A stretch of 64,000 nt of DNA from Pontibacter aydingkolensis (GCF_019443125.1 NZ_JAHYXK010000010.1:62001-126000); one strand, 5' to 3'. Positions 26,782 to 36,167 are shown, counted from the first letter of the stretch. The notes: generated by a model not told the origin, from the sequence alone. Program-made: numbers and translations.

Positions 26782-28040
26782 TAGCCTTAGTGGATTGCAA
26801 CAACTTTTACGCCTCCTGTGAGCGGGTATTTAACCCCGCCATAAGAAACAAGCCTGTAGTGGTACTGAGTAATAACGATGGCTGTGTGATTGCCCGCTCC
26901 GCAGAATCTAAGGCCTTAGGCATAAAGATGGGCGAGCCATACTTTATGCTAAAGGAGCAGGTAAAGCAACATGGCATAGAGGTGTTTAGCAGCAATTATA
27001 CTTTGTATGGCGACATGAGCAACCGGGTAATGAAAACACTGGCGGAGTTTACACCGAACCTGGAAGTATACAGCATTGACGAATCTTTTCTGGACCTGGG
27101 CCACTTCTACAGCAAAGATCTACAGCAGTACGCCTGGGAGATAAAAAATACGGTGTTCGATTGGACAGGCATACCCGTAGGCATTGGCGTGGCCAAAACA
27201 AAAACACTGGCCAAAATAGCCAACAGGCTGGCCAAGAAAAGCAATAAGGCTAACGGGGTGCTTGTACTTCAGGAGCCGGAACATGTAAAGGCAGCTTTAG
27301 AAAGAACCGAGGTAGACGATATATGGGGTATTGGCAGGCAGCATGCCCGGTTTCTGAGGAACAACAACATTACCACAGCCTACGACCTGACCCTGCAAAA
27401 CGACAGCTGGGTAAAAAAACACTTGACCATTGTGGGATTGAGACTAGTAAAGGAATTGCGGGGCGAGCCTTGCCTGGAACTGGAGGAGGTAAGCTCTCCT
27501 AAAAAGAACATCTGCACCTCCCGTAGCTTTGGCAGCCCTGTTAAAAACCTCTGCAGCCTGGAAGAGGCAACTGCCCTATATGCTTCAAAATGTGCCTATA
27601 AACTAAGGCAGCAGGGCAGCTGTGCCAGTGCTATTACCGTGTTTATCACAACTAACACCTTTGCCAACACCAAACAATACTATAACTCCAGAACTATACA
27701 GGTACCCACTCCTGTTAACAGCGACCTGCACCTGATTCAGTATGCCAGTATAGCCCTGAAAAGCATTTATGTAGAAGGGTATATCTACAAAAAGTGTGGG
27801 GTTATCGTTTCGGACCTGGCACCAGAGAATACTATGCAGTTAAGTTTATTTGATGGCGCCGATACAGGCAAGCACCGGGACTTAATGAAAACACTTGATA
27901 ATCTTAATGGCAAGTATGGCAAAAGTATGGTTAAATCGGCTGCACAAGGAAAAAAAGATGCTAGCTGGCTTTTAAAAAGTGAGCAACTCTCCCCCTGCTA
28001 CACAACTAAACTCAATGATGTTATAGTGGCCAGACTTTAG
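26778..28040 (+). CDS. umuC: UmuC-type Y-family DNA polymerase
   Basis: The 420-residue protein begins MIALVDCNNFYASCERVF (catalytic Asp in the first motif) and has YSIDESFLDL with the catalytic Asp-Glu pair, then the little-finger domain. QLSLF near residue 360 is a beta-clamp binding motif. The ATG at 26778 overlaps the umuD stop as ATGA; an upstream in-frame TTG at 26760 is rejected. It performs translesion synthesis with UmuD'. The pair stands alone, with no visible phage or plasmid genes. Confidence 0.93.
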   Translation: MIALVDCNNFYASCERVFNPAIRNKPVVVLSNNDGCVIARSAESKALGIKMGEPYFMLKEQVKQHGIEVFSSNYTLYGDMSNRVMKTLAEFTPNLEVYSIDESFLDLGHFYSKDLQQYAWEIKNTVFDWTGIPVGIGVAKTKTLAKIANRLAKKSNKANGVLVLQEPEHVKAALERTEVDDIWGIGRQHARFLRNNNITTAYDLTLQNDSWVKKHLTIVGLRLVKELRGEPCLELEEVSSPKKNICTSRSFGSPVKNLCSLEEATALYASKCAYKLRQQGSCASAITVFITTNTFANTKQYYNSRTIQVPTPVNSDLHLIQYASIALKSIYVEGYIYKKCGVIVSDLAPENTMQLSLFDGADTGKHRDLMKTLDNLNGKYGKSMVKSAAQGKKDASWLLKSEQLSPCYTTKLNDVIVARL

Positions 28041-28143
28041 GTTAAAGAGACTACTCTGAACAATAGGAAATTACTAAATGTGAACTGATGGGCACTTGAC
28101 ATTATGAGAGAACTAAAAAATAAACCCGGGAAGTATAAAAGAA

Positions 28144-28181
28144 GAGCCTGCCAAAGCGCTTCATAACACTATGGCAGGCTC
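28144..28181. terminator. Hairpin between convergent umuC and EF-G-like genes
   Basis: GAGCCTGCCA (28144-28153) pairs exactly with TGGCAGGCTC (28172-28181). T-tracts are weak, so it may act from either side or only as a stabilising hairpin. Confidence 0.55.
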
Positions 28182-28214
28182 CACTCACTTTATAGACTCG
28201 TGAAAGTATAAATC

Positions 28215-30350
28215 CTAATGTACTTCTGCCAGCTCTGCTTTGCTGTACTCCTCACTAACGCGTTTCTGCATATCCAAAGAAACAGGAGCATAATCGCCAA
28301 AATGGCTTCGCACAATGGCCCTGCCCTGACTAAGGCTGCGCAGCGAGGTTTGGAGTTTATCTAGTTCTGCCAACGGAACGCGTGCCTTTATCACCTGGTT
28401 GTCGCCTTCCATTTCCATATTCATGATCACGCCTCTCTTTATCTGCAGCTCTGTCATCACATCTCCCATCAACTCAGTTGGCGCCAACACTTCTACATCA
28501 TAAACAGGCTCCAGCAACTGAGGACCAGCCTGCATAAACGCTTCTTTAAAGGCCATCATGCCAGCAATTTTAAAGGAGATATCGTTGCTGTCTACGGGGT
28601 GCATCTTACCATCGAACACGCTTACCCGTACATCGCGCACATAAGAACCAGTGAGTGGTCCCTGCGCCATTTTCTCCATCACGCCTTTCATAATAGACGG
28701 CAGGAAACGGGCATCTATCACACCACCCACAATGCAGTTGTTAAACACCAGCTTGCCACCCCAGGGCAGGTCTACTATTTCGGTATCACGTACCGGGTGC
28801 TCTGTTAGCGGCGGCATGCCTTCATAATAGGCCTCCACTTTCATCGATACTTCGCCAAACTGGCCTGCACCACCCGACTGCTTTTTGTGGCGATAAGTGG
28901 AATTGGCTGCCCCCTGTATAGTTTCGCGGTATGGTATTTTTACTTTCTGGAAATCTACCTGCATTTTATACAGATTTTCCAGGCGCCATTTGGTTACAGC
29001 AAGGTGCAACTCTCCCTGCGTAGAAAGTATAAGTTGTCTAAGTTCCTGGTTATATTCCAGGCTCACCGTTGGGTCCTCAATGTGGATTTCATTAAGCACC
29101 TCACTTAATTTTTCATCGTCCTGCTTGTTTACAGCAGAAATGGCTACCCTTAGTTTTGGATCAGGGAAAAGTATAGGCCGGATGTTGCCTGTTGCCCCTT
29201 TGCCGTTTAGCGTATGGTTGGTATATGTGTTTTTCAGTTTGAGCGTACATCCGATATCGCCGGCCTGAAGCTTATCTATTGTGTTTCTTTTTTTGCCGTC
29301 GGCTATAAAAAGCTGGCTGATACGCTCTACGGTGGAGGTTCTTTCATTCAACAATTCCATACCTACCGTAACCTCACCCGACAATACCTTAAAAAAAGAA
29401 AGTCTTCCCAAGCCAGGCTCAACTAAGGTTTTAAAGAAGAACAACCTGGTTGGCCCGTTGGGGTCGCAGAATACCTCCTCTCCTTCTTCTGTTTCTTCAG
29501 CTGGCATTTCTATAGCTGAAGGTGCCACGTTGTCGATAAAACCCATCATACGTCCGGAGCCCATGTCTTTTTTAGCGGACAGGCAGAAAACCGGGAAAAC
29601 CTGATGGTTCATCATGCCTATTTTAAGGCCCTGGCGCATTTCGTCTTCGTCCAAAGTGCCTTTTTCAAAATACTTCTCCATTAGGCTCTCGTCGTTCTCT
29701 GCCGCTTTTTCTACCAGTTCGTTGTGTAGTGCATCAGCACGCTCTCTTTCACTGTCTGGTATTGGAAGTTTTTCAGGCTTTCCTCCCTCCTCCGGAAACT
29801 TGTACATCACCATCTTAAGCAGGTCAATAATGCTATCAAAGCCTGAGCCGGTGTTTAACGGGTACTGCATTACGGTTACTGCAGAGCCAAAGAAATTCTT
29901 TGCCTCTTCTATAGTCCGGTTAAAACCGGCCCTGTCAGAGTCGAGTTGGTTTACCGCTAGTATGGTGGGCTTGTTATACTTATCTACATAGTTCCAGAGC
30001 AGTTCGGTGCCCACCTCTACGCCATTCTGCGCATTAAGCAAAAGTACAGCCGTATCGCATACCCGGATGGAGGTAATCACCTCACCTATAAAGTCATCCA
30101 GCCCAGGCGTATCAATGATGTTGATTTTGTAGTCGCGCCACTCCGTATGAAGCGATGTAGCATAAACAGAACTTCCCCGGTCATGCTCTACTTCATGATA
30201 ATCAGAAACAGTGTTTTGCTCCTCCACGGTGCCTCGCCGGTGCACAATGCCGGCTTCAAACATCATGGTTTCGGCAAGTGTGGTCTTACCACTTTTAGCG
30301 GGGCCTATCAGCACCACGTTTTTGATATGCTTTTCGTCATACGTTCTCAT
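28215..30350 (-). CDS. EF-G paralogue (EF-G2-like) with degenerate GTPase motifs
   Basis: The 711-residue protein has all five EF-G domains. The P-loop is intact (GPAKSGKT, 16-23). Switch II reads DTPGLDDF at 80-87 instead of DTPGHVDF, so the His needed for GTP hydrolysis is Leu84. The guanine-specificity motif is NQLD (134-137) instead of NKxD. Domain IV (GGVIDARFLPSIMKG) differs from housekeeping EF-G. Bacteroides has an EF-G2 paralogue reported to support translation without GTP hydrolysis in starvation; this protein may be comparable (inference). It is a single gene, with a 488-bp gap upstream. Confidence 0.87.
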   Translation of the reverse strand: MRTYDEKHIKNVVLIGPAKSGKTTLAETMMFEAGIVHRRGTVEEQNTVSDYHEVEHDRGSSVYATSLHTEWRDYKINIIDTPGLDDFIGEVITSIRVCDTAVLLLNAQNGVEVGTELLWNYVDKYNKPTILAVNQLDSDRAGFNRTIEEAKNFFGSAVTVMQYPLNTGSGFDSIIDLLKMVMYKFPEEGGKPEKLPIPDSERERADALHNELVEKAAENDESLMEKYFEKGTLDEDEMRQGLKIGMMNHQVFPVFCLSAKKDMGSGRMMGFIDNVAPSAIEMPAEETEEGEEVFCDPNGPTRLFFFKTLVEPGLGRLSFFKVLSGEVTVGMELLNERTSTVERISQLFIADGKKRNTIDKLQAGDIGCTLKLKNTYTNHTLNGKGATGNIRPILFPDPKLRVAISAVNKQDDEKLSEVLNEIHIEDPTVSLEYNQELRQLILSTQGELHLAVTKWRLENLYKMQVDFQKVKIPYRETIQGAANSTYRHKKQSGGAGQFGEVSMKVEAYYEGMPPLTEHPVRDTEIVDLPWGGKLVFNNCIVGGVIDARFLPSIMKGVMEKMAQGPLTGSYVRDVRVSVFDGKMHPVDSNDISFKIAGMMAFKEAFMQAGPQLLEPVYDVEVLAPTELMGDVMTELQIKRGVIMNMEMEGDNQVIKARVPLAELDKLQTSLRSLSQGRAIVRSHFGDYAPVSLDMQKRVSEEYSKAELAEVH

Positions 30351-30689
30351 ATGGGCAGAATTATGATGGTTACCTTATTTATTTATCAATGTATGTAAAG
30401 ACAGGAATAAGCCAATAGTATAGCGCTAAAAGCCAACACGTTGGGGCTTTGATTAGTTATGCGAAAAGTAGCGTAAAAGGTTCTCTAAAAAATATATAAA
30501 GTCCTAATTTTTTAAGTTTTTATACATTATACAGTAACACCCATAATTACAAGTGCATAAAATTCTTGCTTTCTCTGACAACCTCCTTTGTGGTAGACAG
30601 ATGGCTTCCATTACGTCCTGAAATTTTTTGAGAGTTGTACCGGCTCTATTAAGGAATCACACCAGTCTTCTCTAAATAAAATCGTTTGT

Positions 30690-30703
30690 GTAACCAAAGT
30701 TAC
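30690..30703. promoter_or_regulatory. Crp-type box GTAAC-CAAA-GTTAC before the methyltransferase
   Basis: A perfect palindrome differing from the other boxes by one symmetric base pair. Its centre lies 29.5 bp before the -7-like CATCTTTG (30726-30733), exactly the geometry of the other five promoters. The remaining part of the gap (30351-30689) shows nothing recognisable. Confidence 0.65.
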
Positions 30704-30838
30704 TGAACGGGGCTTTGGAGCAGAGCATCTTTGCAAAAGAGTTAATTAAAACACAAATAAGGGAGCGGTAAGATGCACATGGCAGGCAATACCAGTTTAA
30801 AGCGCCCCTCCCGTTTTAACTAAATAGAGATAAATGAT

Positions 30839-31438
30839 ATGCAGAATTTTTGGAACGAACGATACGGAAAACAGGAAATGATTTATGGCTCTGAGCCAAA
30901 CGATTTTTTCCGGGAGCAACTCAGCAAACTGACACCAGGCAAGCTATTGCTACCAGCAGAAGGCGAAGGGCGCAATGCCGTTTATGCAGCTCAACAACGC
31001 TGGGATGTGCTTGCCTTCGACTATAGCGATGCTGGCCGTGCAAAGGCGATGCAATTAGCAGCACAAAAAGGAGTAAACATTAACTATGAAGTAGCAGATG
31101 CCCAAACTTTTAGCGCTACCCCTGAAAGCCTGGATGCAGTTGCCCTAATTTACGCGCACATGCCCCCTACTGCACGCACTACGCTGCACCAAAACATAAT
31201 GACCTGGTTAAAACCTGGCGGAAAACTTATTGTAGAGGCATTTCACCTGAAGCAGTTAGAAGGCTACCCATCTGGCGGGCCTAAAAACGAAGACATGCTG
31301 TATACAGCTGCCACTTTAATAGAAGACTTTAAGGGGATGCAGGTAGAGTATGTAAAAGAAGAGGAAATAGAACTGGCAGAAGGTACTTACCATTTGGGCA
31401 AAGGCTATGTAACACGCTTGGTTGCAAGCAAGCCCTAA
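30839..31438 (+). CDS. SAM-dependent methyltransferase, TehB/thiol-methyltransferase-like
   Basis: The 199-residue class I methyltransferase carries LLPAEGEGRNAVYAA (SAM-binding motif I) and LKPGGKLIVEAF, and opens FWNERYGKQEMIYGSEPN as in TehB/TPMT-type enzymes. Such enzymes methylate tellurite, thiols or thiopurines. Since it is the first gene of the sulfur island and lies behind a Crp-type box, methylation of sulfide or a thiol is a reasonable guess, not shown. The porin gene begins 50 bp downstream and probably shares the transcript. Confidence 0.8.
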   Translation: MQNFWNERYGKQEMIYGSEPNDFFREQLSKLTPGKLLLPAEGEGRNAVYAAQQRWDVLAFDYSDAGRAKAMQLAAQKGVNINYEVADAQTFSATPESLDAVALIYAHMPPTARTTLHQNIMTWLKPGGKLIVEAFHLKQLEGYPSGGPKNEDMLYTAATLIEDFKGMQVEYVKEEEIELAEGTYHLGKGYVTRLVASKP

Positions 31439-31488
31439 GCACCCATCCCCCAATACACAAACGCTAAATAATTTTTATTTAACATAAT

Positions 31489-32889
31489 ATGTACACTATA
31501 AAAATATCGCTAACCCTTATACTGTCTGTGGCACTGTGGGGCAATACGATAGCGCAGACACACCACACACACGAAGAACAAACAGAAGAATCTGATACAG
31601 TAAAGGTAAGAAGCATCAGAGAGTTGTTTACCAAAGGTGAAGTGGAAGGCCATATTCGCAATTACTTTATAGCAACCATTAACCACAAAGAGCTCACAGA
31701 TAATTATGCCAATGCAATAGGTGCGAAAATAGGCTTCAGAACAGCTCCCTATCATGGCGTTAGGCTAGGTTTTGCAGGCTTGTTCACGTACAATGCATTT
31801 TCATCAGACCTAAGTGAGGCAGACCCTATTGCCCGACGATTGCCAGGTACAGAGTTGGAACTTTTCGATATAGAAGACCCAACCAACGGTGCAGACCTGG
31901 ACAGACTTGATGAGCTGTATTTGGAGTATAAGTCTGAAGGATTGTTTGCACAGGCAGGACGTATCAGCTTTACCTCTCCGCTCATTAACCCGCAAGACAC
32001 ACGCATGAAGCCTTATGCGGCACAGGGTATACAGGTGCAAGTGCCCATCAAGGAAAATAACCGCCTCACACTAGCTTGGTTAGACCACTTTTCGCCACGC
32101 AGCACAGTAGAATGGTTTACAGCAGGTGAAAGCATCGGCATATATGGTTCTGGAGTAGACCCACAAGGAGAACCATCTGAATACGAACACCATACCAAAA
32201 CAGCAGGTGTGGCTATAGCAGGACTACAGGCAAAACCACACCCACGGGTGCAAACAGAAATCTGGAACTACTTCATCGAAAACATATCCAACAATCTGTA
32301 TGGTAAGGCTCTTGTAGAAGTAGCCCCACAGGTATCGGTAGGTGTCGAAGGCTTGTATCAGAACCAACTGGGTAATGGCGGAAACAAGGAAGAGGGCAAA
32401 CGCTATTTCCCTGATCAAAAGCAGTGGCTGATTGGAGGCCGTTTGGCATACGAACCAAAGGACTGGAGTTTTTCGCTAAACTACCTGCACACTGGCAACG
32501 AAGGTAGATTCCTGTTCCCGAGGGAATGGGGACGTGAGCAGTTTTTTGCCACGCTACCTCGAGGCCGTATGGAGGGCACAGGCAATGCAGACCTGCTAGC
32601 TTTAAGGGTTGTAAAGCGTTGGTCTGATCAGTTATCAGTAGAAGGTGCAGTTGCAAAGGCTTGGATGCCCAGTGTAGACGATCATCGGTTTAATAAGTAT
32701 GGGCAGCCCTCCTATGTAGGCTTGATTACAGATATCCATTACACACCCCAAAAACCAGTGTTGGATGGCTTAAGCTTTAGGCTTTTGTATGTAGGCAGGT
32801 TCTCCGACACAAGTGGCTTAGCACTGGAAGACATGTATTATAAAACCAACTTCCATCAGATAAACCTTGTCACACAAATCACCTTCTAA
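31489..32889 (+). CDS. OprD-like outer-membrane porin, copy 1
   Basis: The 466-residue protein has a signal peptide ending IAQ (about residue 23). It contains repeated amphipathic beta strands with aromatic girdles, LINPQDTRMKPYAAQG, FPREWGREQFF and a terminal Phe (TQITF), typical of a beta-barrel recognised by the BAM complex. It resembles the OprD/MOMP-like porins of Bacteroidota. Copy 2 lies at 48.3-49.9 kb. In this context it may admit thiosulfate or other sulfur anions. It is downstream of the methyltransferase. Confidence 0.8.
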   Translation: MYTIKISLTLILSVALWGNTIAQTHHTHEEQTEESDTVKVRSIRELFTKGEVEGHIRNYFIATINHKELTDNYANAIGAKIGFRTAPYHGVRLGFAGLFTYNAFSSDLSEADPIARRLPGTELELFDIEDPTNGADLDRLDELYLEYKSEGLFAQAGRISFTSPLINPQDTRMKPYAAQGIQVQVPIKENNRLTLAWLDHFSPRSTVEWFTAGESIGIYGSGVDPQGEPSEYEHHTKTAGVAIAGLQAKPHPRVQTEIWNYFIENISNNLYGKALVEVAPQVSVGVEGLYQNQLGNGGNKEEGKRYFPDQKQWLIGGRLAYEPKDWSFSLNYLHTGNEGRFLFPREWGREQFFATLPRGRMEGTGNADLLALRVVKRWSDQLSVEGAVAKAWMPSVDDHRFNKYGQPSYVGLITDIHYTPQKPVLDGLSFRLLYVGRFSDTSGLALEDMYYKTNFHQINLVTQITF

Positions 32890-32900
32890 AATTATCTTGT

Positions 32901-32914
32901 GTGACCTACGTCAC
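32901..32914. promoter_or_regulatory. Crp-type box GTGAC-CTAC-GTCAC before MBL-rhodanese 1
   Basis: A perfect palindrome, extended to TGTGAC...GTCACA (32900-32915). The centre lies 29.5 bp before TACCTTTA (32937-32944). Confidence 0.8.
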
Positions 32915-33028
32915 AGAACTTGGCTTAACTATACAGTACCTTTATAGGTATAAAGCTTTGAGTACTAAATTAAAGAGTGCACCAAGCGAGAAAATAAAAC
33001 TATAAAAACACTTTAAACACAATAGAGC

Positions 33029-34366
33029 ATGAAAATAAAGCAGTTTGAAGACAAAGGTCTTGCTCACTTTGCATATGCCATTCTAAGTGAGGATACTAAA
33101 GAAATCGTACTGGTTGACCCGGCACGTGATCCACAGCCATACTATGACTATGCACAAGAGAATGACGCAAAAATTGTAGGCGTGATTGAGACGCACCCAC
33201 ACGCAGACTTTGTGAGTTCTCACCTGGAAATACACGAAAAAACAGGAGCCACCATTTACGCACACAGCATGGTTGGAGCCGACTACCCACATAAGGCATT
33301 TGATGAAGGTGCTGAGTTAACGATTGGTAAGGTTAAACTGAAGTCCTTGCACACGCCTGGCCACTCTCCTGATGGCATCAGCATTGTGCTGGAGCATGAG
33401 GGAAAGGACAAGGCCGTGTTTACAGGTGATACCCTTTTTATAGGAGATGTAGGACGCCCAGACTTGCGTGAGAGCGCTGGTAATGTAACGGCTAAACGTG
33501 AGGAACTTGCTCGCCAGCTGTACCACAGCACCCGCGATAAGCTGATGAAGCTGGACAATGATGTGCTTCTTTACCCAGCCCACGGTTCTGGATCGCTATG
33601 CGGAAAAGCCCTAAGCGATGCCAATAGTAGTACGATAGGTGCGGAAAAAAACGGCAACTATGCGCTACAAGAAATGAGCGAGGAGAAGTTTGTGCAGCTG
33701 ATTACAGAAGAGCAGCCATTTGTGCCGAAGTATTTCGGTTATGATGTGGCTTTGAACAAGCAAGGTGCTCCTGCTTATAAAACTAGTATCGAAAAGGTAA
33801 AGCGCCTTGATAATAACTATAAGCCTGAGGGTGATAGTATTGTGGTGGATACCCGTGATCAGGCTACGTTTAAGAAAGGGCACTTAAAGGGTGCTTTAAA
33901 CATACAGGAAGGTGGTAAGTTTGAGACCTGGTTAGGTAGCATTGTTGGCCCCGAAGAAGAGTTTTACCTGGTAGCAGCAGATGAGCAGCAATTAAACACC
34001 GCCATCCAAAAGGCAGCCAAAATTGGGTATGAATTGCTTATTAAAGGCGCCTTTGTAATGGATAGTGCAGCAGATGAGCAATCTTCTGAATTGGACTTAA
34101 GCTCATTTAAGCAGAATAAAGACGAATACACAATTGTAGACATCAGAAACGAGTCTGAGGTGAAATCGGGCAAGTTTTTCGATAAGGCCATCAACATTCC
34201 GTTACCGGAATTGCGTGAGCGAGCTGACGAAGTGCCGACCGATAAGCCAGTGGTAGTACATTGTGCAGGTGGTTATCGCTCTGCTGCAGGTAGCAGTATT
34301 TTAGAGTCAAAATTGCCAAATGTAAAAGTGCTAGACCTAAGCGAGGCTATCAATGAGTTTAAGTAA
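33029..34366 (+). CDS. MBL-fold persulfide dioxygenase-like / double rhodanese, copy 1
   Basis: The 445-residue protein has a metallo-beta-lactamase domain (1-235) with metal motif THPHADFVSSH, TPGHSPD, FTGDTLFIGDVGRPD and LYPAHG, as in ETHE1-type persulfide dioxygenases. A rhodanese domain (about 250-350) follows with no catalytic Cys, and a second (about 360-445) has active Cys in VVHCAGGYRS. Such fusions oxidise glutathione persulfide to sulfite or thiosulfate in the cytoplasm. The position after HAD is Phe rather than His. It lies behind a Crp-type box and ends in a strong terminator. Confidence 0.9.
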   Translation: MKIKQFEDKGLAHFAYAILSEDTKEIVLVDPARDPQPYYDYAQENDAKIVGVIETHPHADFVSSHLEIHEKTGATIYAHSMVGADYPHKAFDEGAELTIGKVKLKSLHTPGHSPDGISIVLEHEGKDKAVFTGDTLFIGDVGRPDLRESAGNVTAKREELARQLYHSTRDKLMKLDNDVLLYPAHGSGSLCGKALSDANSSTIGAEKNGNYALQEMSEEKFVQLITEEQPFVPKYFGYDVALNKQGAPAYKTSIEKVKRLDNNYKPEGDSIVVDTRDQATFKKGHLKGALNIQEGGKFETWLGSIVGPEEEFYLVAADEQQLNTAIQKAAKIGYELLIKGAFVMDSAADEQSSELDLSSFKQNKDEYTIVDIRNESEVKSGKFFDKAINIPLPELRERADEVPTDKPVVVHCAGGYRSAAGSSILESKLPNVKVLDLSEAINEFK

Positions 34367-34390
34367 GCGAATTTTATTTAACTGATTTAC

Positions 34391-34434
34391 AAACCAGTGC
34401 AGGGAGTAAAAACCCAGCACTGGTTTTGTTTTTT
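34391..34434 (+). terminator. Terminator after MBL-rhodanese 1
   Basis: AAACCAGTGC (34391-34400) pairs with GCACTGGTTT (34417-34426), followed by TGTTTTTT. The T-tract lies immediately before the crp-type promoter. Confidence 0.85.
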
Positions 34435-34442
34435 CAAACATG

Positions 34443-34450
34443 TATCTTTA
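34443..34450 (+). promoter_or_regulatory. -7 element TATCTTTA of the Crp/Fnr gene
   Basis: One mismatch to TAnnTTTG, 22 bp before ATG 34472, with TTTTG at 34424-34428 as a possible -33 element. It lies inside any longer reading frame, which supports the start at 34472. Confidence 0.5.
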
Positions 34451-34471
34451 AGTACCACTTTCTACCACACC

Positions 34472-35125
34472 ATGAACAATACAATAGACCAGGAAGAACT
34501 ACATAAGATTTTCCCGCAGTTCGAAGAACCCTTACTAAAAGAGATACTCAGCCAAAGTACCGTAAAACATTTGGATGAAGGCGATGAGGCGATGCGGTCA
34601 GGTCAGTACATCAAGTCTACTATTTTACTTTTGAATGGTCTTTTAAAAGTATACCGCGAAGACGATGAGGGCAATGAATTTCTGATGTACTATTTAGAGC
34701 CAGGAAATGCCTGCGCCATGTCTATGATGTGTTCAGCGCGTAACGAAAAAAGCCAGATCTTGGCAAAGGCCGTTAACTCTGCAGAAGTGCTGCTTATCCC
34801 CACCCATCTATCAGAAGAGTTACTTAAAAAGTATAACACCTGGCATAACTTTGTAATAGCCTCTTACCGTGCTCGCTTCGAAGAGCTTTTACAGACTTTA
34901 GATAGTATTGCCTTCAAAGGCCTGGACGAAAGACTTTTGTTTTACCTGAAACGCCATGTAAAAGTAAGTGGCAAAGAAATCAGACTATCGCATCAGCAAA
35001 TTGCCTACGAGCTCAACAGTTCCCGCGAAGTGATCTCAAGGTTACTGAAAAAACTGGAGCAAACAGGCGCAATTAGGCTGCACCGAAATTACATAGAAGT
35101 ACACAACCTCAATATTTTAGATTAA
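34472..35125 (+). CDS. Crp/Fnr-family regulator of the sulfur island
   Basis: The 217-residue protein has a cyclic-nucleotide-like sensor domain (about 1-140) and a C-terminal winged helix with QQIAYELNSSREVISRLL. The recognition helix has Arg-Glu-x-x-x-Arg (SREVISR) as in Crp, which reads TGTGA-type half-sites, in agreement with the GTGAC boxes around it. Cys81 and Cys87 (ACAMSMMC) form a C-x5-C pair that could serve as a thiol or persulfide switch. I start at ATG 34472; the longer frame to 34397 runs through the promoter and terminator. Probable activator from boxes centred near -41. Confidence 0.85.
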   Translation: MNNTIDQEELHKIFPQFEEPLLKEILSQSTVKHLDEGDEAMRSGQYIKSTILLLNGLLKVYREDDEGNEFLMYYLEPGNACAMSMMCSARNEKSQILAKAVNSAEVLLIPTHLSEELLKKYNTWHNFVIASYRARFEELLQTLDSIAFKGLDERLLFYLKRHVKVSGKEIRLSHQQIAYELNSSREVISRLLKKLEQTGAIRLHRNYIEVHNLNILD

Positions 35126-35132
35126 TTGAGTT

Positions 35133-35200
35133 AATTATGAATTAGAAATAGAGGATTCAACCCAATGAACCCAGACCATTTCTAATTCATAATTTTTAAT
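35133..35200 (+). terminator. 17-bp perfect inverted repeat after the Crp/Fnr gene
   Basis: AATTATGAATTAGAAAT (35133-35149) pairs exactly with 35178-35194 and is followed by TTTTTAATTT. AT-rich palindromes of this kind are dispersed in Bacteroidota. Here it can act as the terminator. Confidence 0.6.
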
Positions 35201-35220
35201 TTCTAATTGAAGCACAGAGT

Positions 35221-35234
35221 GTGACAACAGTCAC
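35221..35234. promoter_or_regulatory. Crp-type box GTGAC-AACA-GTCAC before tauE-like gene
   Basis: A perfect palindrome. The centre lies 29.5 bp before the perfect -7 element TACCTTTG (35257-35264). The expected transcription start near 35269 puts the box at about -41, a class II activator position. Confidence 0.85.
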
Positions 35235-35295
35235 AGTAACACTACAACCTATGCAATACCTTTGTATTGTTAAAAAAAAATAAAGCTAAAAGAAA

Positions 35296-36159
35296 ATGAT
35301 AGTAATACTTGGTTACATTGCTGCCCTACTCATCGGGCTTTCTCTTGGACTGATTGGCGGGGGCGGTTCCATTCTTACCGTTCCGGTACTTGTTTACTTA
35401 CTTGGCCTTAGTCCGGTAATCTCAACAGCTTACTCCCTTTTTATTGTGGGCCTTACCAGTTTGTTTGGTAGCTACAGGTTCTACAAAAAAGGATTAGTAA
35501 GTCTTAAAACTGCCGTAGTGTTCGGTATCCCGTCTATTATAGCAGTTTATGCCACACGCCGTTACTTGGTTCCTGCAATTCCGGACAACTTATTCTCAGT
35601 AGGAGATTTTCTGGTTACAAAAGGAATTATGCTGATGCTACTTTTTGCTGGACTGATGGTGTTTGCATCTATCTCTATGATTAAGCAGAAAAAGGTAGCC
35701 AAAGAACCTGTGGAGCCAGTTGATGAGAACATAGACACTGAGATTGACGTGGAGCATACTGATCCTAATGAGCCTCACCCTAAGCCTAAGTTTAACTACT
35801 TCGGTATACTTGCAGAAGGTTTGGTTGTAGGTACCCTTACAGGACTTGTAGGTGCTGGTGGTGGTTTTCTTATCATTCCTGCACTGGTATTGTTCAGTAA
35901 GCTAGACATGAAAATGGCTGTGGGTACTTCCCTGCTTATTATCGCTGCAAAGTCTCTTTTCGGATTCATCGGTGATATCTACAACTATGAAATTGACTGG
36001 ATGTTCCTGGCTATCTTCTCCTCTATTTCAGTGGTGGGTATCTTTATCGGATCATTCCTTTCAACAAAGATTCATGCCGATAAACTGAAGACATCGTTTG
36101 GCTGGTTTGTACTTGCCATGGGTATCTATATTATCGGAAAAGAAATATTTTTCCAGTAA
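35296..36159 (+). CDS. TauE/SafE family sulfite/sulfonate exporter
   Basis: The 287-residue membrane protein has about eight helices in two homologous halves, each opening with a Gly-rich motif (LGLIGGGGSILTVPVLVYLL; LTGLVGAGGGFLIIPALVLF, shown in part). An acidic cytoplasmic loop (about 135-158) separates them. TauE/SafE proteins export sulfite, sulfoacetate or related anions. Here it would remove the sulfite produced by persulfide dioxygenases. It has its own Crp-type promoter, and the next box begins 9 bp after its stop. Confidence 0.9.
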   Translation: MIVILGYIAALLIGLSLGLIGGGGSILTVPVLVYLLGLSPVISTAYSLFIVGLTSLFGSYRFYKKGLVSLKTAVVFGIPSIIAVYATRRYLVPAIPDNLFSVGDFLVTKGIMLMLLFAGLMVFASISMIKQKKVAKEPVEPVDENIDTEIDVEHTDPNEPHPKPKFNYFGILAEGLVVGTLTGLVGAGGGFLIIPALVLFSKLDMKMAVGTSLLIIAAKSLFGFIGDIYNYEIDWMFLAIFSSISVVGIFIGSFLSTKIHADKLKTSFGWFVLAMGIYIIGKEIFFQ

Positions 36160-36167
36160 GCCTGAGC

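Noticed and set aside
34397..34471. Longer N-terminus for the Crp/Fnr protein
   Set aside because: The extension runs through the upstream terminator stem and the -7 element and has no family similarity; the protein starts normally at 34472.
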